DNA of 28,367 nt from Actinomycetota bacterium (GTDB taxonomy: Bacteria > Actinomycetota > Humimicrobiia > Humimicrobiales > Humimicrobiaceae): NCBI GenBank assembly GCA_023488645.1, contig JAMDDL010000221.1:1-28367 (forward strand). Reading direction: 5' to 3'. The notes below the pieces were generated by a model, which saw nothing but the letters and a program-made list of their open reading frames with translations, had not been told where the DNA came from and ran no database searches. This document shows positions 8,025 to 16,703 of the stretch, in pieces. A program made the translations under genes and the position numbers. Every line of letters begins with the position of its first letter. Positions within the stretch are counted from its first letter, which is position 1.

Positions 8025-9500
8025 TTGGAAAATAAAGAAATAAGGGTAAGATTTGCACCAAGCCCTACAGGCTATTTGCATATAGGAAGCGCAAGAACTG
8101 CTTTCTTTAACTGGCTGTTTGCCAAGAAAATGAATGGCAAATTTATTCTGCGAATAGAAGACACTGATATCGGAAGACACAAGGAAAATACCATAAATAC
8201 AATTCTTAATTCACTGAAATGGCTTGGCATCAACTGGGATGAAGGTACGGATATCGGTGGAAATTATGCTCCTTACAGACAGTCGCAAAGGCTTGATATT
8301 TATAAGGAATATGCCCAAAAACTTATTAATGAAGGCAATGCATACAGATGCTTCTGCAGCCAGGAGCAGTTAAGAGAAAAAAGAAACCAGTCCATAAAAA
8401 CATGTAAATTTTACAGTTATGACAGAGAGTGTTTAAAACTTACCGGAAAAGAAATCTCAGATAATATTAATTCCGGAAAGAAATTCTCAGTAAGAATTCT
8501 TGTACCGAAGGAAAAAATTATTACATTTAATGACAATGTTTATGGAAAAATTCAGGTAAACAGCATTAATATTGAGGATTTTATAATACTTCGTTCCAAT
8601 GGAATGCCTACCTATAATTTCTCTGCAGCAATTGATGATTACCTCATGAATATAACACACATAATAAGAGGTGAGGACCATTTATCCAATACACCAAAAC
8701 AGCTTTTAATTTATGATGCCTTAAATTTCATGTATCCTGATTTTACCCATCTTCCTATGATACTTGCTTCTGACGGCGGAAAATTAAGTAAAAGGCATGG
8801 ATCCATATCAATAGAGTCTTATAAAAAAGAAGGTTTTCTGCCTGAAGCAGTTTTGAATTATATTGCTCTTCTTGGATGGGCATACGATGAAAAAACTACA
8901 ATTTTTTCAATTAATGAAATGATTGAAAAATTTGATTTAAAGTCAATAAATAAAAAGGCTGCAAGGTTTGATTATGAAAAGCTACTTTATGTCAATGGCT
9001 TTTATATCAGAGAGCTTGAAGAAAGCAGGCTTGCAGAATTAATCATGGGCAGGTTAACCGGAACAAACAGGTTTACAAGGGAAAATCTTGACTTTTTTAA
9101 GTCAAAACTGCCAAAAATCATTCCCATTACAAAACAAAGGGTAAGAACAATTTCAGATTATGAAAAAATAGCTTTAATTTTTTCTGGCAAAATAAGCTAC
9201 AGCAAAAATTATGGTAATAAATATTTTTTACAAAAAGAAATCGATGCAAAAGCGATAATCAGGCAAACCATAAAATATCTTGAAGAACCCAGCGTTCATT
9301 CCTTTGATGCGCAAAATATTGAAAAAGCGTTGAAGAAGGTTGCTGCAGATTTTGATACCGCTTTTAAAAATATTGCCGAAGTTATAAGGATTGCTGTCTG
9401 GGGTGAGCCGGCAGGTCCGCCTCTTTTTGAAACTATCGAGATTTTGGAAAAAAACAACACCCTTCTTCGCCTTAAAAATTACATAGACTTTTTAGGCTGA
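8025..9500 (+). CDS. gltX: Glutamyl-tRNA synthetase (probably non-discriminating)
   Basis: 491 aa from TTG, preceded by GAGGT at 8 nt. The class I signatures are present: HIGS (19-22) in FAPSPTGYLHIGSART, and KLSKR (253-257). The zinc ligands C109, C111, Y132 and C136 have exactly the spacing of E. coli GluRS (C98, C100, Y121, C125). The enzyme charges tRNA with glutamate in the cytoplasm. gatCAB nearby and no GlnRS in view suggest that it also charges tRNA-Gln and that GatCAB amidates the product (inference). Full length for the family. Tight spacing after the PBP gene indicates one transcript. A small hairpin follows the stop. Confidence 0.96.
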   Translation: MENKEIRVRFAPSPTGYLHIGSARTAFFNWLFAKKMNGKFILRIEDTDIGRHKENTINTILNSLKWLGINWDEGTDIGGNYAPYRQSQRLDIYKEYAQKLINEGNAYRCFCSQEQLREKRNQSIKTCKFYSYDRECLKLTGKEISDNINSGKKFSVRILVPKEKIITFNDNVYGKIQVNSINIEDFIILRSNGMPTYNFSAAIDDYLMNITHIIRGEDHLSNTPKQLLIYDALNFMYPDFTHLPMILASDGGKLSKRHGSISIESYKKEGFLPEAVLNYIALLGWAYDEKTTIFSINEMIEKFDLKSINKKAARFDYEKLLYVNGFYIRELEESRLAELIMGRLTGTNRFTRENLDFFKSKLPKIIPITKQRVRTISDYEKIALIFSGKISYSKNYGNKYFLQKEIDAKAIIRQTIKYLEEPSVHSFDAQNIEKALKKVAADFDTAFKNIAEVIRIAVWGEPAGPPLFETIEILEKNNTLLRLKNYIDFLG

Positions 9501-9511
9501 CTTTCCAGTTT

Positions 9512-9534
9512 CAGGTAAAAAACCTGTTCTTAAC
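9512..9534 (+). terminator. Weak possible terminator after gltX
   Basis: CAGGT-AAAAA-ACCTG (9512-9526) is a 5-bp hairpin starting 12 nt after the gltX stop, followed by TTCTT. The stem is short and the T-tract is poor. The palindromic element just downstream may contribute to termination between the convergent gltX and kinase genes. Confidence 0.3.
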
Positions 9535-9539
9535 AAAAG

Positions 9540-9769
9540 GTTAGCATTTCCTTTTTCGTGATTGCAAATAAATTATTAGATTAGACTGTGTGTTGAGAAA
9601 ACCGTATGAAGGCTGAGCGGGCAAGGTTCCTCTGTAAAGAGGAGAGCGAAGCCTGAATCCGAGCAAGCTTTGACTCGCTAGGGCAAAGCTTGCGTGTTTT
9701 CGAAACACCCAGCCTGATTCTTGCAGTCTTACTTTTATCCCTATCACGAAATTGGAAATGCTTCCTAAC
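9540..9769. repeat. ~230-bp imperfect palindromic element, copy B
   Basis: Second copy of the element at 3271-3499, in the same orientation. Its ends are inverted: GTTAGCATTTCC at the left and, reading the opposite strand from the right, GTTAG-GAAG-CATTTCC, with CGTGAT repeated further in on both arms. The outer stem (about 9582-9596 with 9704-9719) pairs with a different sequence from copy A. The small hairpin is CCTCT-GTAA-AGAGG. The GCAAGCTTTG/CAAAGCTTGC stem is identical to copy A, with only one loop base changed. The element occupies the gap between convergent gltX and the acetate-kinase-like gene (gene-free 9501-9844). Two open frames of 76 and 86 codons across it are repeat by-products. 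Confidence 0.8.
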
Positions 9770-9844
9770 AAAAGTAAAGTAAAAATATGCAGAAATACCA
9801 ACTTTACCCAAAGCTCTATTACAATAATAATTTATAAAAATTTC

Positions 9845-11083
9845 TTACAGCCTGAATATCATTTCTTCAGGTTTTAAATCCCTTCCGTTCTCAACAACTT
9901 TTTTTACAAAGTATGCAACAACAATTTCCTCATTTGTAGGAGTAATATACAGTTTTACTTTTGAATCTGGTGCAGAAATTAAAGCCTGTTTACCGTTAAA
10001 ATCCTCATTTTTTGCAATATCAAGCCTGATTCCCATATACTCCATGTTTTCAAGAACTCTCATTCTTGTATCCTTGCCTTTTTCAGCAATACCGCCTCCA
10101 AATGCAATCACATCTACTCCGCCAAGAATAGCACTGTAAGCACCAATATATTTTCTCACCCCGTCAATAAAAGCTGCTATGGTCATTTTACATCTTTCAT
10201 TTCCTGCTTCACCTGCGGCATAAATTTCCCTGTAGTCATCAGTTCCAATGCCTGCAATTCCCTTAAGTCCGGAGTTTCCTGAAATTTCCCTTTGTGCTTC
10301 TTCAATTGTCAGTCCAAGAGACTTCATTGCAAACAATAATCCTATACCGTCACAGTCTCCAATTCTTGTTCCCTGCAGGAGTCCGGAATCTGTGGAAAAT
10401 TTCATGCTGACATCAACAGATTTCCCATTTTTATGAGCACAAATTGAGCTTGAGCCGCCTAAATGAACCGTAATAACTTTTAATTTATCTGTTCCCTCCA
10501 ACTTGTAAACCATTGCGGACATATATCTATGGGATGAACCATGATAACCATTTTGTTTTATTCCAAGCTCCTCATACCATTTCCAGGGAAAACCCAGCAT
10601 TCTTCTGTATTCCGGTATGGAATAATGAAAAGACGGTTCAAATACTCCAACCAGAGGAATATTACTTCCCAGTACTTTTTTAAACTCATCAATTGCTTCA
10701 AGATAAGGAAGATTATGAACCGGGGCAACAAAGGCAAATCTTTTCATTTCGTCAAGAATTTCAAGAGACAGCAGGTTAGCTCCGTTTGTTTCTCCAAGAA
10801 TTGTTTTAAAACCCATAGCTTCGATATCTTTGTATTGTTTTATAACTCCGTTTGCAATGTACCAGTCCATAATAAGCTGGATACCTTCTTTAAATCCGCA
10901 AACATCTACAATTTCCTTAACAGTTTCACCGCTTCCGATTTTATGAGTAAAATTTGACTCGCCTTGGGTTTTAATCTTGTCAAGGTTTGCCTCACCAAGA
11001 GTTTTTATTTCATTTTTATCGTTTATGTCAAGAATTTTGCTTTTTAAAGAAGTACTTCCCACATTTCCTATGGCAATTATCAT
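9845..11083 (-). CDS. Divergent acetate/propionate kinase-family protein
   Basis: 412 aa, the usual length for acetate kinase, with ASKHA-fold motifs throughout: NVGSTS (N7), APVHN (120-124), NGYHGSSHR (H181, H185), HLGGSSSICAHKNGKSVD, GTRIGD (R240) and GGGIAEKG (E334). Against the Methanosarcina enzyme (from memory), the catalytic Asp148 of FDTAFH is Glu149 here (FEPSFH). The GHRVVHGG substrate-Arg segment is GFKTILGE. The nucleotide loop HLGNG is HLGGS. It is therefore a kinase-family member whose substrate or phosphoryl donor may differ from acetate and ATP. AAAGGA lies upstream of the ATG. It starts 63 bp after the phosphofructokinase stop, so both probably share a transcript. Calling it ackA outright would overstate the evidence. 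Confidence 0.8.
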   Translation of the reverse strand: MIIAIGNVGSTSLKSKILDINDKNEIKTLGEANLDKIKTQGESNFTHKIGSGETVKEIVDVCGFKEGIQLIMDWYIANGVIKQYKDIEAMGFKTILGETNGANLLSLEILDEMKRFAFVAPVHNLPYLEAIDEFKKVLGSNIPLVGVFEPSFHYSIPEYRRMLGFPWKWYEELGIKQNGYHGSSHRYMSAMVYKLEGTDKLKVITVHLGGSSSICAHKNGKSVDVSMKFSTDSGLLQGTRIGDCDGIGLLFAMKSLGLTIEEAQREISGNSGLKGIAGIGTDDYREIYAAGEAGNERCKMTIAAFIDGVRKYIGAYSAILGGVDVIAFGGGIAEKGKDTRMRVLENMEYMGIRLDIAKNEDFNGKQALISAPDSKVKLYITPTNEEIVVAYFVKKVVENGRDLKPEEMIFRL

Positions 11084-11146
11084 TTTTTATTTCCTTTCAC
11101 ATATTCATATACTCTTTGAATTTACTTTAAGCTTTCAGTAAAACTT

Positions 11147-12184
11147 TTAATAAAAAATCCTGGACATCTCATATAAATCCAAATCCATGGGTTTATAATC
11201 ACAAAGAACCTTTTCCATAGGTTCTGACTTAATAACATTTCCTTCAAAACAAACCATACAGTCAAATTTTCCTTCATGCACAAGTTCAACGGCTTTTATG
11301 CCGGCTCTTGTTGCAAGAATTCTGTCAAAAGCAGTAGGCTTGCCGCCTCTCTGCAGATGCCCCAGTACTGTTACCCTTGTTTCATATCCTGTGCGCTTTT
11401 CAATCTCTTTTGCAATTACATTTCCAATACCGCCAAACTGCATCTGATGGATATTATTAAGTCCCGGTTTTACTTCAACCTTTGCATTTTTTAATTCAGG
11501 CTTTGCACCTTCTGCAACAACTATAATGCTGTAATCCTTTCCTCTTTCTCTTCTTTTTTCTATAACATCAACAACATAATCATAATCAAATGGAACTTCA
11601 GGTATCAGTATTAAATCCGCCCCTCCTGCAATTCCGCTATAAAGGGCAATCCATCCTGCTTCTCTACCCATTACCTCAAGTATCATAATCCTGTGATGTG
11701 AGGAAGCCGTAGTATGCAGCTTGTCCACTGCATCAGTTGCAATTTCAACTGCACTGTCAAATCCTATTGAATAATCATTAAGATTAATATCATTATCAAT
11801 AGTCTGGGGAATTCCAACACCTTTAATATTATACTGGCTTAAACGGTGCATAATTATATTGGCATCATCTCCTCCAATACAAATTATTGAGTCAATTGAA
11901 AATTTACTGATATTTTCCTTAACCATTTCCACGCCATTTTCAATCTTGAAAGGATTAACTCTTGCAGAACCAAGCATTGTGCCTCCCCTGTCAAGTATGC
12001 CTGAAACCATATCTCTTTTTAATTCTATTACATTGCCGCTTACAAGACCGTCCCATCCATTTTTAATCCCCATGACTTTATATTTGTAAGTTTCTGCTTT
12101 TACAAATACCGATCGTATTATGGCATTTGTTGCAGGAGTATCGCCGCCACCGGTAAGAATACCTATAGTTTTAATTTCATTCAT
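11147..12184 (-). CDS. 6-phosphofructokinase, PPi-type signature
   Basis: 345 aa from the ATG at 12184, which has AGGAG 8 nt upstream. The open frame extends 12 codons further (to 12220) without support. Motifs: GILTGGGDTPATNA (nucleotide/phosphate loop), CIGGDDAN (104-109), PQTIDND (126-132, catalytic D130) and MGREAGW. Where ATP enzymes have GGDG and PGTIDND, this protein has Asp107 and Gln127. Asp at the first position blocks ATP binding and is the hallmark of pyrophosphate-dependent PFK. The second position is usually Lys in that class, so Gln is unusual. The enzyme phosphorylates fructose 6-phosphate, probably reversibly with PPi. It is followed directly by the acetate-kinase-like gene. 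Confidence 0.9.
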   Translation of the reverse strand: MNEIKTIGILTGGGDTPATNAIIRSVFVKAETYKYKVMGIKNGWDGLVSGNVIELKRDMVSGILDRGGTMLGSARVNPFKIENGVEMVKENISKFSIDSIICIGGDDANIIMHRLSQYNIKGVGIPQTIDNDINLNDYSIGFDSAVEIATDAVDKLHTTASSHHRIMILEVMGREAGWIALYSGIAGGADLILIPEVPFDYDYVVDVIEKRRERGKDYSIIVVAEGAKPELKNAKVEVKPGLNNIHQMQFGGIGNVIAKEIEKRTGYETRVTVLGHLQRGGKPTAFDRILATRAGIKAVELVHEGKFDCMVCFEGNVIKSEPMEKVLCDYKPMDLDLYEMSRIFY

Positions 12185-12298
12185 AATAACTTCTCCTCTC
12201 AAAAATAAAAATTGAAACACTAATAAAAACTAATTTCTTTTTTGCACAGGTTTTAAGTAAATTAACAAATTAAACAGATTAATATTAAAAATCATTAT

Positions 12299-12330
12299 GC
12301 CTTAATATATATTATATTTAATTTTAAGGC
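12299..12330 (-). terminator. Possible terminator downstream of gatB
   Basis: GCCTTAA (12299-12305) and TTAAGGC (12324-12330) form a 7-bp AT-rich hairpin just after the gatB stop. On the minus strand it is followed, after a gap, by GATTTTTAAT. It may separate gatCAB from the phosphofructokinase gene, which begins 148 bp further on. It is weak. Confidence 0.35.
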
Positions 12331-12332
12331 TG

Positions 12333-13805
12333 TTATGATAATTTTTTTAAAATAATTTCATTTACAAGTCCGGGATTGGCTTTTCCCTGAGTTTTTCTCA
12401 TAATCTGACCAATAAGAAAGCCAATTGCTTTTGATTTACCTGATTTATATTGTTTTATAACATCAGGATTACTTGAAATAACCTCGTCAATAACTTTTTC
12501 AAGTTCCCCGGCATCACTTATCTGCTTTAAACCTTTCTTTGAAATTATTTCCCCGGGACTGCTGCCGTTTGTATACATTTCTTCAAAAACAGATTTTGCA
12601 ATTTTACTGCTTATTTCCCCGCTGTCTATCATTTTCAAAAGACTTGCAAGATTTTCAGGAGAAATTTTGCTTTGCTTTAAAGTTATCCCTTCTTTATTAA
12701 TATATGCGCTGAAATCTCCCATTATCCAGTTACAGACTGTTTTTGCATCATTATAATATTTTAAAGTTTCTTCAAAATAAGAAGAAAATTCCAAATCATT
12801 TGCCATAAGTGAACTGTCATAATCAGAAAGCCTGTAAAGCTCCTTATATCTTTTCTCCTTTGCAGATGGAAGTTCGGGAAGAGTACTTTTTATTTCGTTT
12901 ATCCAGTCTGTGTCAAGTTTCATCGGCACCAGATCAGGGTCAGGAAAATATCTGTAATCATGAGCTTCTTCTTTTTCCCTTAAAGCTTTTGTTGTCTGGC
13001 TTTTGCTGTCATAATGTCTTGTCTGCTGAACAACCTTCCTGCCTGATTTAATGATATCAATCTGCCTTTGAACTTCGTAATCCAGCCCCTTTTGAAGGAA
13101 TTTAAAAGAGTTTAAATTTTTAATTTCAGTCCGCGTTCCCAGTTTACTGTCAGTCACCAGTTTGATTGAAACATTGGCGTCACTTCTTATACTGCCTTCT
13201 TCCATGCTGCAGTCACTGACATTTAGCATTATTAAAATATTTCTTAAAGTTATCATATACTGCCTTGCTTCCTCAGGCGACTTAATATCAGGCATTGTTA
13301 CAATTTCTATTAAAGGAGTTCCTGCCCTGTTAAAATCAACAATACTGTAATTTGCTTCGCTTATTCTGCCGGTTGAGCCGATATGTAATAATTTTCCCGT
13401 ATCTTCCTCAACATGAACTCTTGTGATGCCTATTCTTCTGATATAACTGCCTATATTGACATCAACATATCCATCTATCCCTACAGGAAGATCATACTGG
13501 GAAATCTGATAATTTTTAGGCATGTCAGGATAAAAATAATTTTTTCTGTGAAAAACAGTATGCTCTTTTATGGTGCAGTTTAAGGCAAGAGCAATTTTTA
13601 CGGCATTTTCAATTGCTTTTTTATTTATAACAGGCAAAGAGCCCGGGTGGCCAAGGCAAACCGGACAGGTATAAGTATTTGGAGGCTCACCGAAAGAAAG
13701 TCTGCAGCCGCAAAACATTTTTGTCAAGGTGGAAAGCTCAACATGGGTTTCAAGTCCTATGACAGTTTCATATTCATTTTTTAAATCTTGGGACTTATTT
13801 TCCAC
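12333..13805 (-). CDS. gatB: Asp/Glu-tRNA amidotransferase subunit B
   Basis: 490 aa. The family opening ETVIGLETHVELST is followed by zinc-type cysteines FCGC (C32, C34) and CPVC (C47, C50), then YFYPDMPKNYQISQYD and the HVEEDTGKL segment. The C-terminal YqeY-like tail ends near LIGQIMRKTQGKANP. GatB binds tRNA and activates the mischarged Glu or Asp with ATP inside the GatCAB complex. The only upstream start in frame is a GTG at 13805, overlapping the end of gatA by 25 nt with a poor Shine-Dalgarno, so translation is probably coupled to gatA. Confidence 0.97.
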   Translation of the reverse strand: MENKSQDLKNEYETVIGLETHVELSTLTKMFCGCRLSFGEPPNTYTCPVCLGHPGSLPVINKKAIENAVKIALALNCTIKEHTVFHRKNYFYPDMPKNYQISQYDLPVGIDGYVDVNIGSYIRRIGITRVHVEEDTGKLLHIGSTGRISEANYSIVDFNRAGTPLIEIVTMPDIKSPEEARQYMITLRNILIMLNVSDCSMEEGSIRSDANVSIKLVTDSKLGTRTEIKNLNSFKFLQKGLDYEVQRQIDIIKSGRKVVQQTRHYDSKSQTTKALREKEEAHDYRYFPDPDLVPMKLDTDWINEIKSTLPELPSAKEKRYKELYRLSDYDSSLMANDLEFSSYFEETLKYYNDAKTVCNWIMGDFSAYINKEGITLKQSKISPENLASLLKMIDSGEISSKIAKSVFEEMYTNGSSPGEIISKKGLKQISDAGELEKVIDEVISSNPDVIKQYKSGKSKAIGFLIGQIMRKTQGKANPGLVNEIILKKLS

Positions 13806-15238
13806 TTTACATCTCTTTCTATTGCTCCGGCAATTTTTAAAATATTATCTTCTCTTAAAATATCCCCTATAACCTGAATTCCAACAGGTAAATTATTTTT
13901 GGAAATTCCGGCTGGAAGAGAAATTGCAGGAATACCTGCGAGGTTAACAGGGATGGTGCATATATCTGAAAGATACATCATTAAAGGATCGTCTGCCTTA
14001 TCGCCAATTTTAAATGCAGTTGTTGGTGATGTTGGAGAAATAAGCACATCATAATTTGAAAATGCTTTTTTAAAATCATTAATGATTAATGTCCTGACCT
14101 TTTGAGCCTTTTCATAATAAGCATCGTAGTAGCCTGATGAAAGACAGTAAGTTCCAATCATTATCCTTCTTTTGACTTCAGCCCCAAAGCCTTCTGCCCT
14201 GGTCTTTTTATACATTTCTCTTAAAGTTGCGGATTCCATATTTCTATATCCGTATCTTACACCGTCAAATCTTGAAAGATTGGAGCTTGCTTCAGAAGGA
14301 GCTATGATATAATAAACACTTAATGCATATTCAAGATTTGGAAGGGAAACTTCTTCAATTAAAGCTCCTGATTTTTCAAGCATTCTTAAGACTTTGTATA
14401 TTAAGTCTCTGACTTCAGAATCAATTTCTCTGACCATCAGTTCTTTTGGAACTCCAATTTTCATACCTTTTATATCTGAATTTAAAAAAGAAGTATATTT
14501 TGGAATATCAGCTTTTATGGATGTGCTGTCACATTCATCATATCCGGAAATTATCTCAAGAAGCGCTGCACAATCTCTTACATTTTTTGAAAGAGGCCCT
14601 ATTTGATCAAGGGATGATGCAAAAGCAACCAGTCCATATCTTGATACCATGCCGTAAGTTGGTTTTATTCCTACAATTCCACACAGTGAAGCAGGCTGTC
14701 TGATTGAACCTCCGGTATCAGAACCAAGAGAACATACTGCTTCCATTGCAGCTACACTTGCTGCAGGACCACCGCTTGAACCGCCCGGAACACAGTCAAG
14801 ATTCCATGGATTTCTTACCGGCCCGAAGGCAGAATTTTCATTTGAAGAACCCATGGCAAATTCATCCATGTTTGCCTTTCCAACCATTAAAAAGTGCTGT
14901 CTGTTTAATTTTTTTATGACTGTAGCATCATAAACGGAAATATAATTTGCAAGTATTTTGGAAGCGCAGGTTGTTCTTATATCCTTTGTGCAGATATTAT
15001 CCTTTATGGCAATTGGAATTCCTGTAAAATCAAAAACTTCATTTCCTTCCTTGATATACCCGTCTATTTCTTTTGCCCTGCTTAAAAATAAATCCCTGTC
15101 AAATGTAATAAATGCATTTATTTTATCTTCAACTTTTTCAATTCTTTGCAAATATGCTTCTGCGATATCTAACACAGAAACTTCCTTCTTCCTTATAGCG
15201 TCATTTAATTCATAAGCACTCAGATTAATCAGACTCAA
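13781..15238 (-). CDS. gatA: Asp/Glu-tRNA amidotransferase subunit A (amidase)
   Basis: 485 aa. The amidase-signature triad is intact: K79 (AIKDNIC), cis-Ser154 (PGGSSGGPAAS) and S178 (GSDTGGSIRQPAS), the same numbering as Staphylococcus aureus GatA. GatA releases ammonia from glutamine for the transamidation. The start is TTG, with AAGGA 5 nt upstream. It is transcribed after gatC, across a gap of 194 bp that carries nothing recognisable, which is wider than usual for gatC-gatA. Confidence 0.97.
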   Translation of the reverse strand: MSLINLSAYELNDAIRKKEVSVLDIAEAYLQRIEKVEDKINAFITFDRDLFLSRAKEIDGYIKEGNEVFDFTGIPIAIKDNICTKDIRTTCASKILANYISVYDATVIKKLNRQHFLMVGKANMDEFAMGSSNENSAFGPVRNPWNLDCVPGGSSGGPAASVAAMEAVCSLGSDTGGSIRQPASLCGIVGIKPTYGMVSRYGLVAFASSLDQIGPLSKNVRDCAALLEIISGYDECDSTSIKADIPKYTSFLNSDIKGMKIGVPKELMVREIDSEVRDLIYKVLRMLEKSGALIEEVSLPNLEYALSVYYIIAPSEASSNLSRFDGVRYGYRNMESATLREMYKKTRAEGFGAEVKRRIMIGTYCLSSGYYDAYYEKAQKVRTLIINDFKKAFSNYDVLISPTSPTTAFKIGDKADDPLMMYLSDICTIPVNLAGIPAISLPAGISKNNLPVGIQVIGDILREDNILKIAGAIERDVKWKISPKI

Positions 15239-15432
15239 AAAAATTCCTTCCCTTCAAATAAAAATATATTTATTAGTTTTGTGAATAATCCAATTCCTGG
15301 TGAATTATTTTTTCAAATCCCAAAATTTTTTAAATTTGCCCTTTCGGCTAATACTTCACTCGAAATTTATTGGAAACTATATAATTTTATGCAATTTATA
15401 TCTTTGAACTATTTATCATTATTATTTAATCA

Positions 15433-15723
15433 TCAATCAATTTTTGGAACTTTAAATCCACCTCCGGCTTCAAGAGGGGCATTTTTTAGAGAGTCTTCTC
15501 TTGAGAGCGAATTTTTAACTTTGTCTTCCCTGTAAACATTTGAAAGCTTGAGCACGTGAGACGTAGGTGCTGTATTTGAAGTATCAGCTTCTGAAATTTT
15601 TGCAACATAACCTATTATTTTATCTAACTGGCTGGTAATTTTATCAATTTCGGCGTCGCTGTATTCCAGCTCCGCCAGTTTTGCTATATGTTCTATATCT
15701 TCTTTTTTTATAATCTTGCTCAC
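15433..15723 (-). CDS. gatC: Asp/Glu-tRNA amidotransferase subunit C
   Basis: 96 aa, typical for GatC. It has the helical N terminus (IKKEDIEHIAKLAELEYSDA), the QLDKIIGYV segment, the linker SEADTSNTAPTSHV and the C-terminal VPKI. It clamps GatA to GatB. The start is GTG at 15723 with only a weak GAG-containing ribosome site. It is the first gene of gatCAB on the minus strand, and the 138-bp gap upstream (15724-15861) shows no confident promoter. Confidence 0.95.
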   Translation of the reverse strand: MSKIIKKEDIEHIAKLAELEYSDAEIDKITSQLDKIIGYVAKISEADTSNTAPTSHVLKLSNVYREDKVKNSLSREDSLKNAPLEAGGGFKVPKID

Positions 15724-15861
15724 AATCTCACACTCACATCAAATTTATTAATATCTCAGATTAAAATAATGCATAAAACAAACTTACATGAAATTACCAT
15801 AATAAAAAAGTAATTTTAGCAAATTTTAATACAAGTTGGGGCAGCCACTCTAAATAAGCCT

Positions 15862-16608
15862 TCATTGTTTTTTAAAAACATATATTGCCCAGCCAAAAGT
15901 ATCTCTACCGTATAATAAATATTCTATTTTAGCGTTATTTATTTTGTTCAATAATTCAGAATTGTCCGGATCATCAGGATTTGCGCTTATATAATTGTAA
16001 GCAGACCACCATTGCAGTGTTTCATAATAGTCCCAATCATCATGGTTGCTTACAAGTGTGTATATACAATTTAATCCTTCTTTTTCACAAACATCTATAT
16101 TTTTAAAATGAGAATTATATTCCTCTTTTTTTATACCACTCATTTTAAGATATTCATCGTCTGGTTCCTTTAACCAGTAAGGCTCTCCTATAATAATAAA
16201 TCCATTTGGTTTTGTCATTTTCTTCAATGCTTTTATTGTTCCAATAAATCCATTGTAAACAAAGCTGGCACCAATACACATGGTCAGGTCAAACAATTCA
16301 TTTATTTCAGGCGAATATTTTGCACCATCCATTTCTAATAATTTAATATCAGAGCTGGGAACTCTTTCATTCTTCTTTTTTTTGCAATCTTTTAAAAAAT
16401 AAGGTGAAATATCAACTCCAATGCCAGAAACATTATATAACTCAGCCAGCCTTATTAAAGGTTCTCCTTTACCACAGGCAATATCCAATACCTTGGAGCC
16501 AGGCTTTAAATCCAATAATGAAAATAATTCTTCAAATTTATTTTGGCTCATAGGATTACAGAATATGTGCTTCTTATGAGTAATATCAAAATATTTCCAG
16601 ATATCCAT
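15862..16608 (-). CDS. Class I SAM-dependent methyltransferase
   Basis: 248 aa from the ATG at 16608, which has GGAGG 7 nt upstream. The open frame extends 22 codons further without a ribosome site. SAM-binding motif I is VLDIACGKGEP (40-50), with the acidic residue of motif II in GIGVDISP (D66) and a CIGASF strand. The C-terminal part is rich in aromatic residues (EPYWLKEPDDEY, ETLQWWSAYNY), which may shape a small-molecule substrate pocket. It resembles type-11/25 methyltransferases acting on small molecules. The substrate cannot be inferred. It lies downstream of the CPBP gene with a 95-bp gap and may be transcribed with it. Confidence 0.85.
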   Translation of the reverse strand: MDIWKYFDITHKKHIFCNPMSQNKFEELFSLLDLKPGSKVLDIACGKGEPLIRLAELYNVSGIGVDISPYFLKDCKKKKNERVPSSDIKLLEMDGAKYSPEINELFDLTMCIGASFVYNGFIGTIKALKKMTKPNGFIIIGEPYWLKEPDDEYLKMSGIKKEEYNSHFKNIDVCEKEGLNCIYTLVSNHDDWDYYETLQWWSAYNYISANPDDPDNSELLNKINNAKIEYLLYGRDTFGWAIYVFKKQ

Positions 16609-16703
16609 TAACATACCTCCAAATAATTTTAAATTATATATTTTGTTAAAAATTTTCAAGCCATAACACAGCATGTCAGAGACATCACAAGCATTTAAGA
16701 ATT

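Noticed and set aside
9541..9811. Two overlapping minus-strand open frames of 76 and 86 codons
   Set aside because: They are explained by repeat copy B. There is no ribosome site or protein family match.
10541..10957. 138-codon plus-strand open frame inside the acetate-kinase-like gene
   Set aside because: Antisense shadow; no start signal or recognisable protein.
12185..12220. Longer start for phosphofructokinase
   Set aside because: The 12 extra codons contain the ribosome site AGGAG of the ATG at 12184, where the family N terminus begins.
16609..16674. Longer start for the methyltransferase
   Set aside because: The GGAGG and ATG at 16608 fit; the upstream residues are not part of the family.
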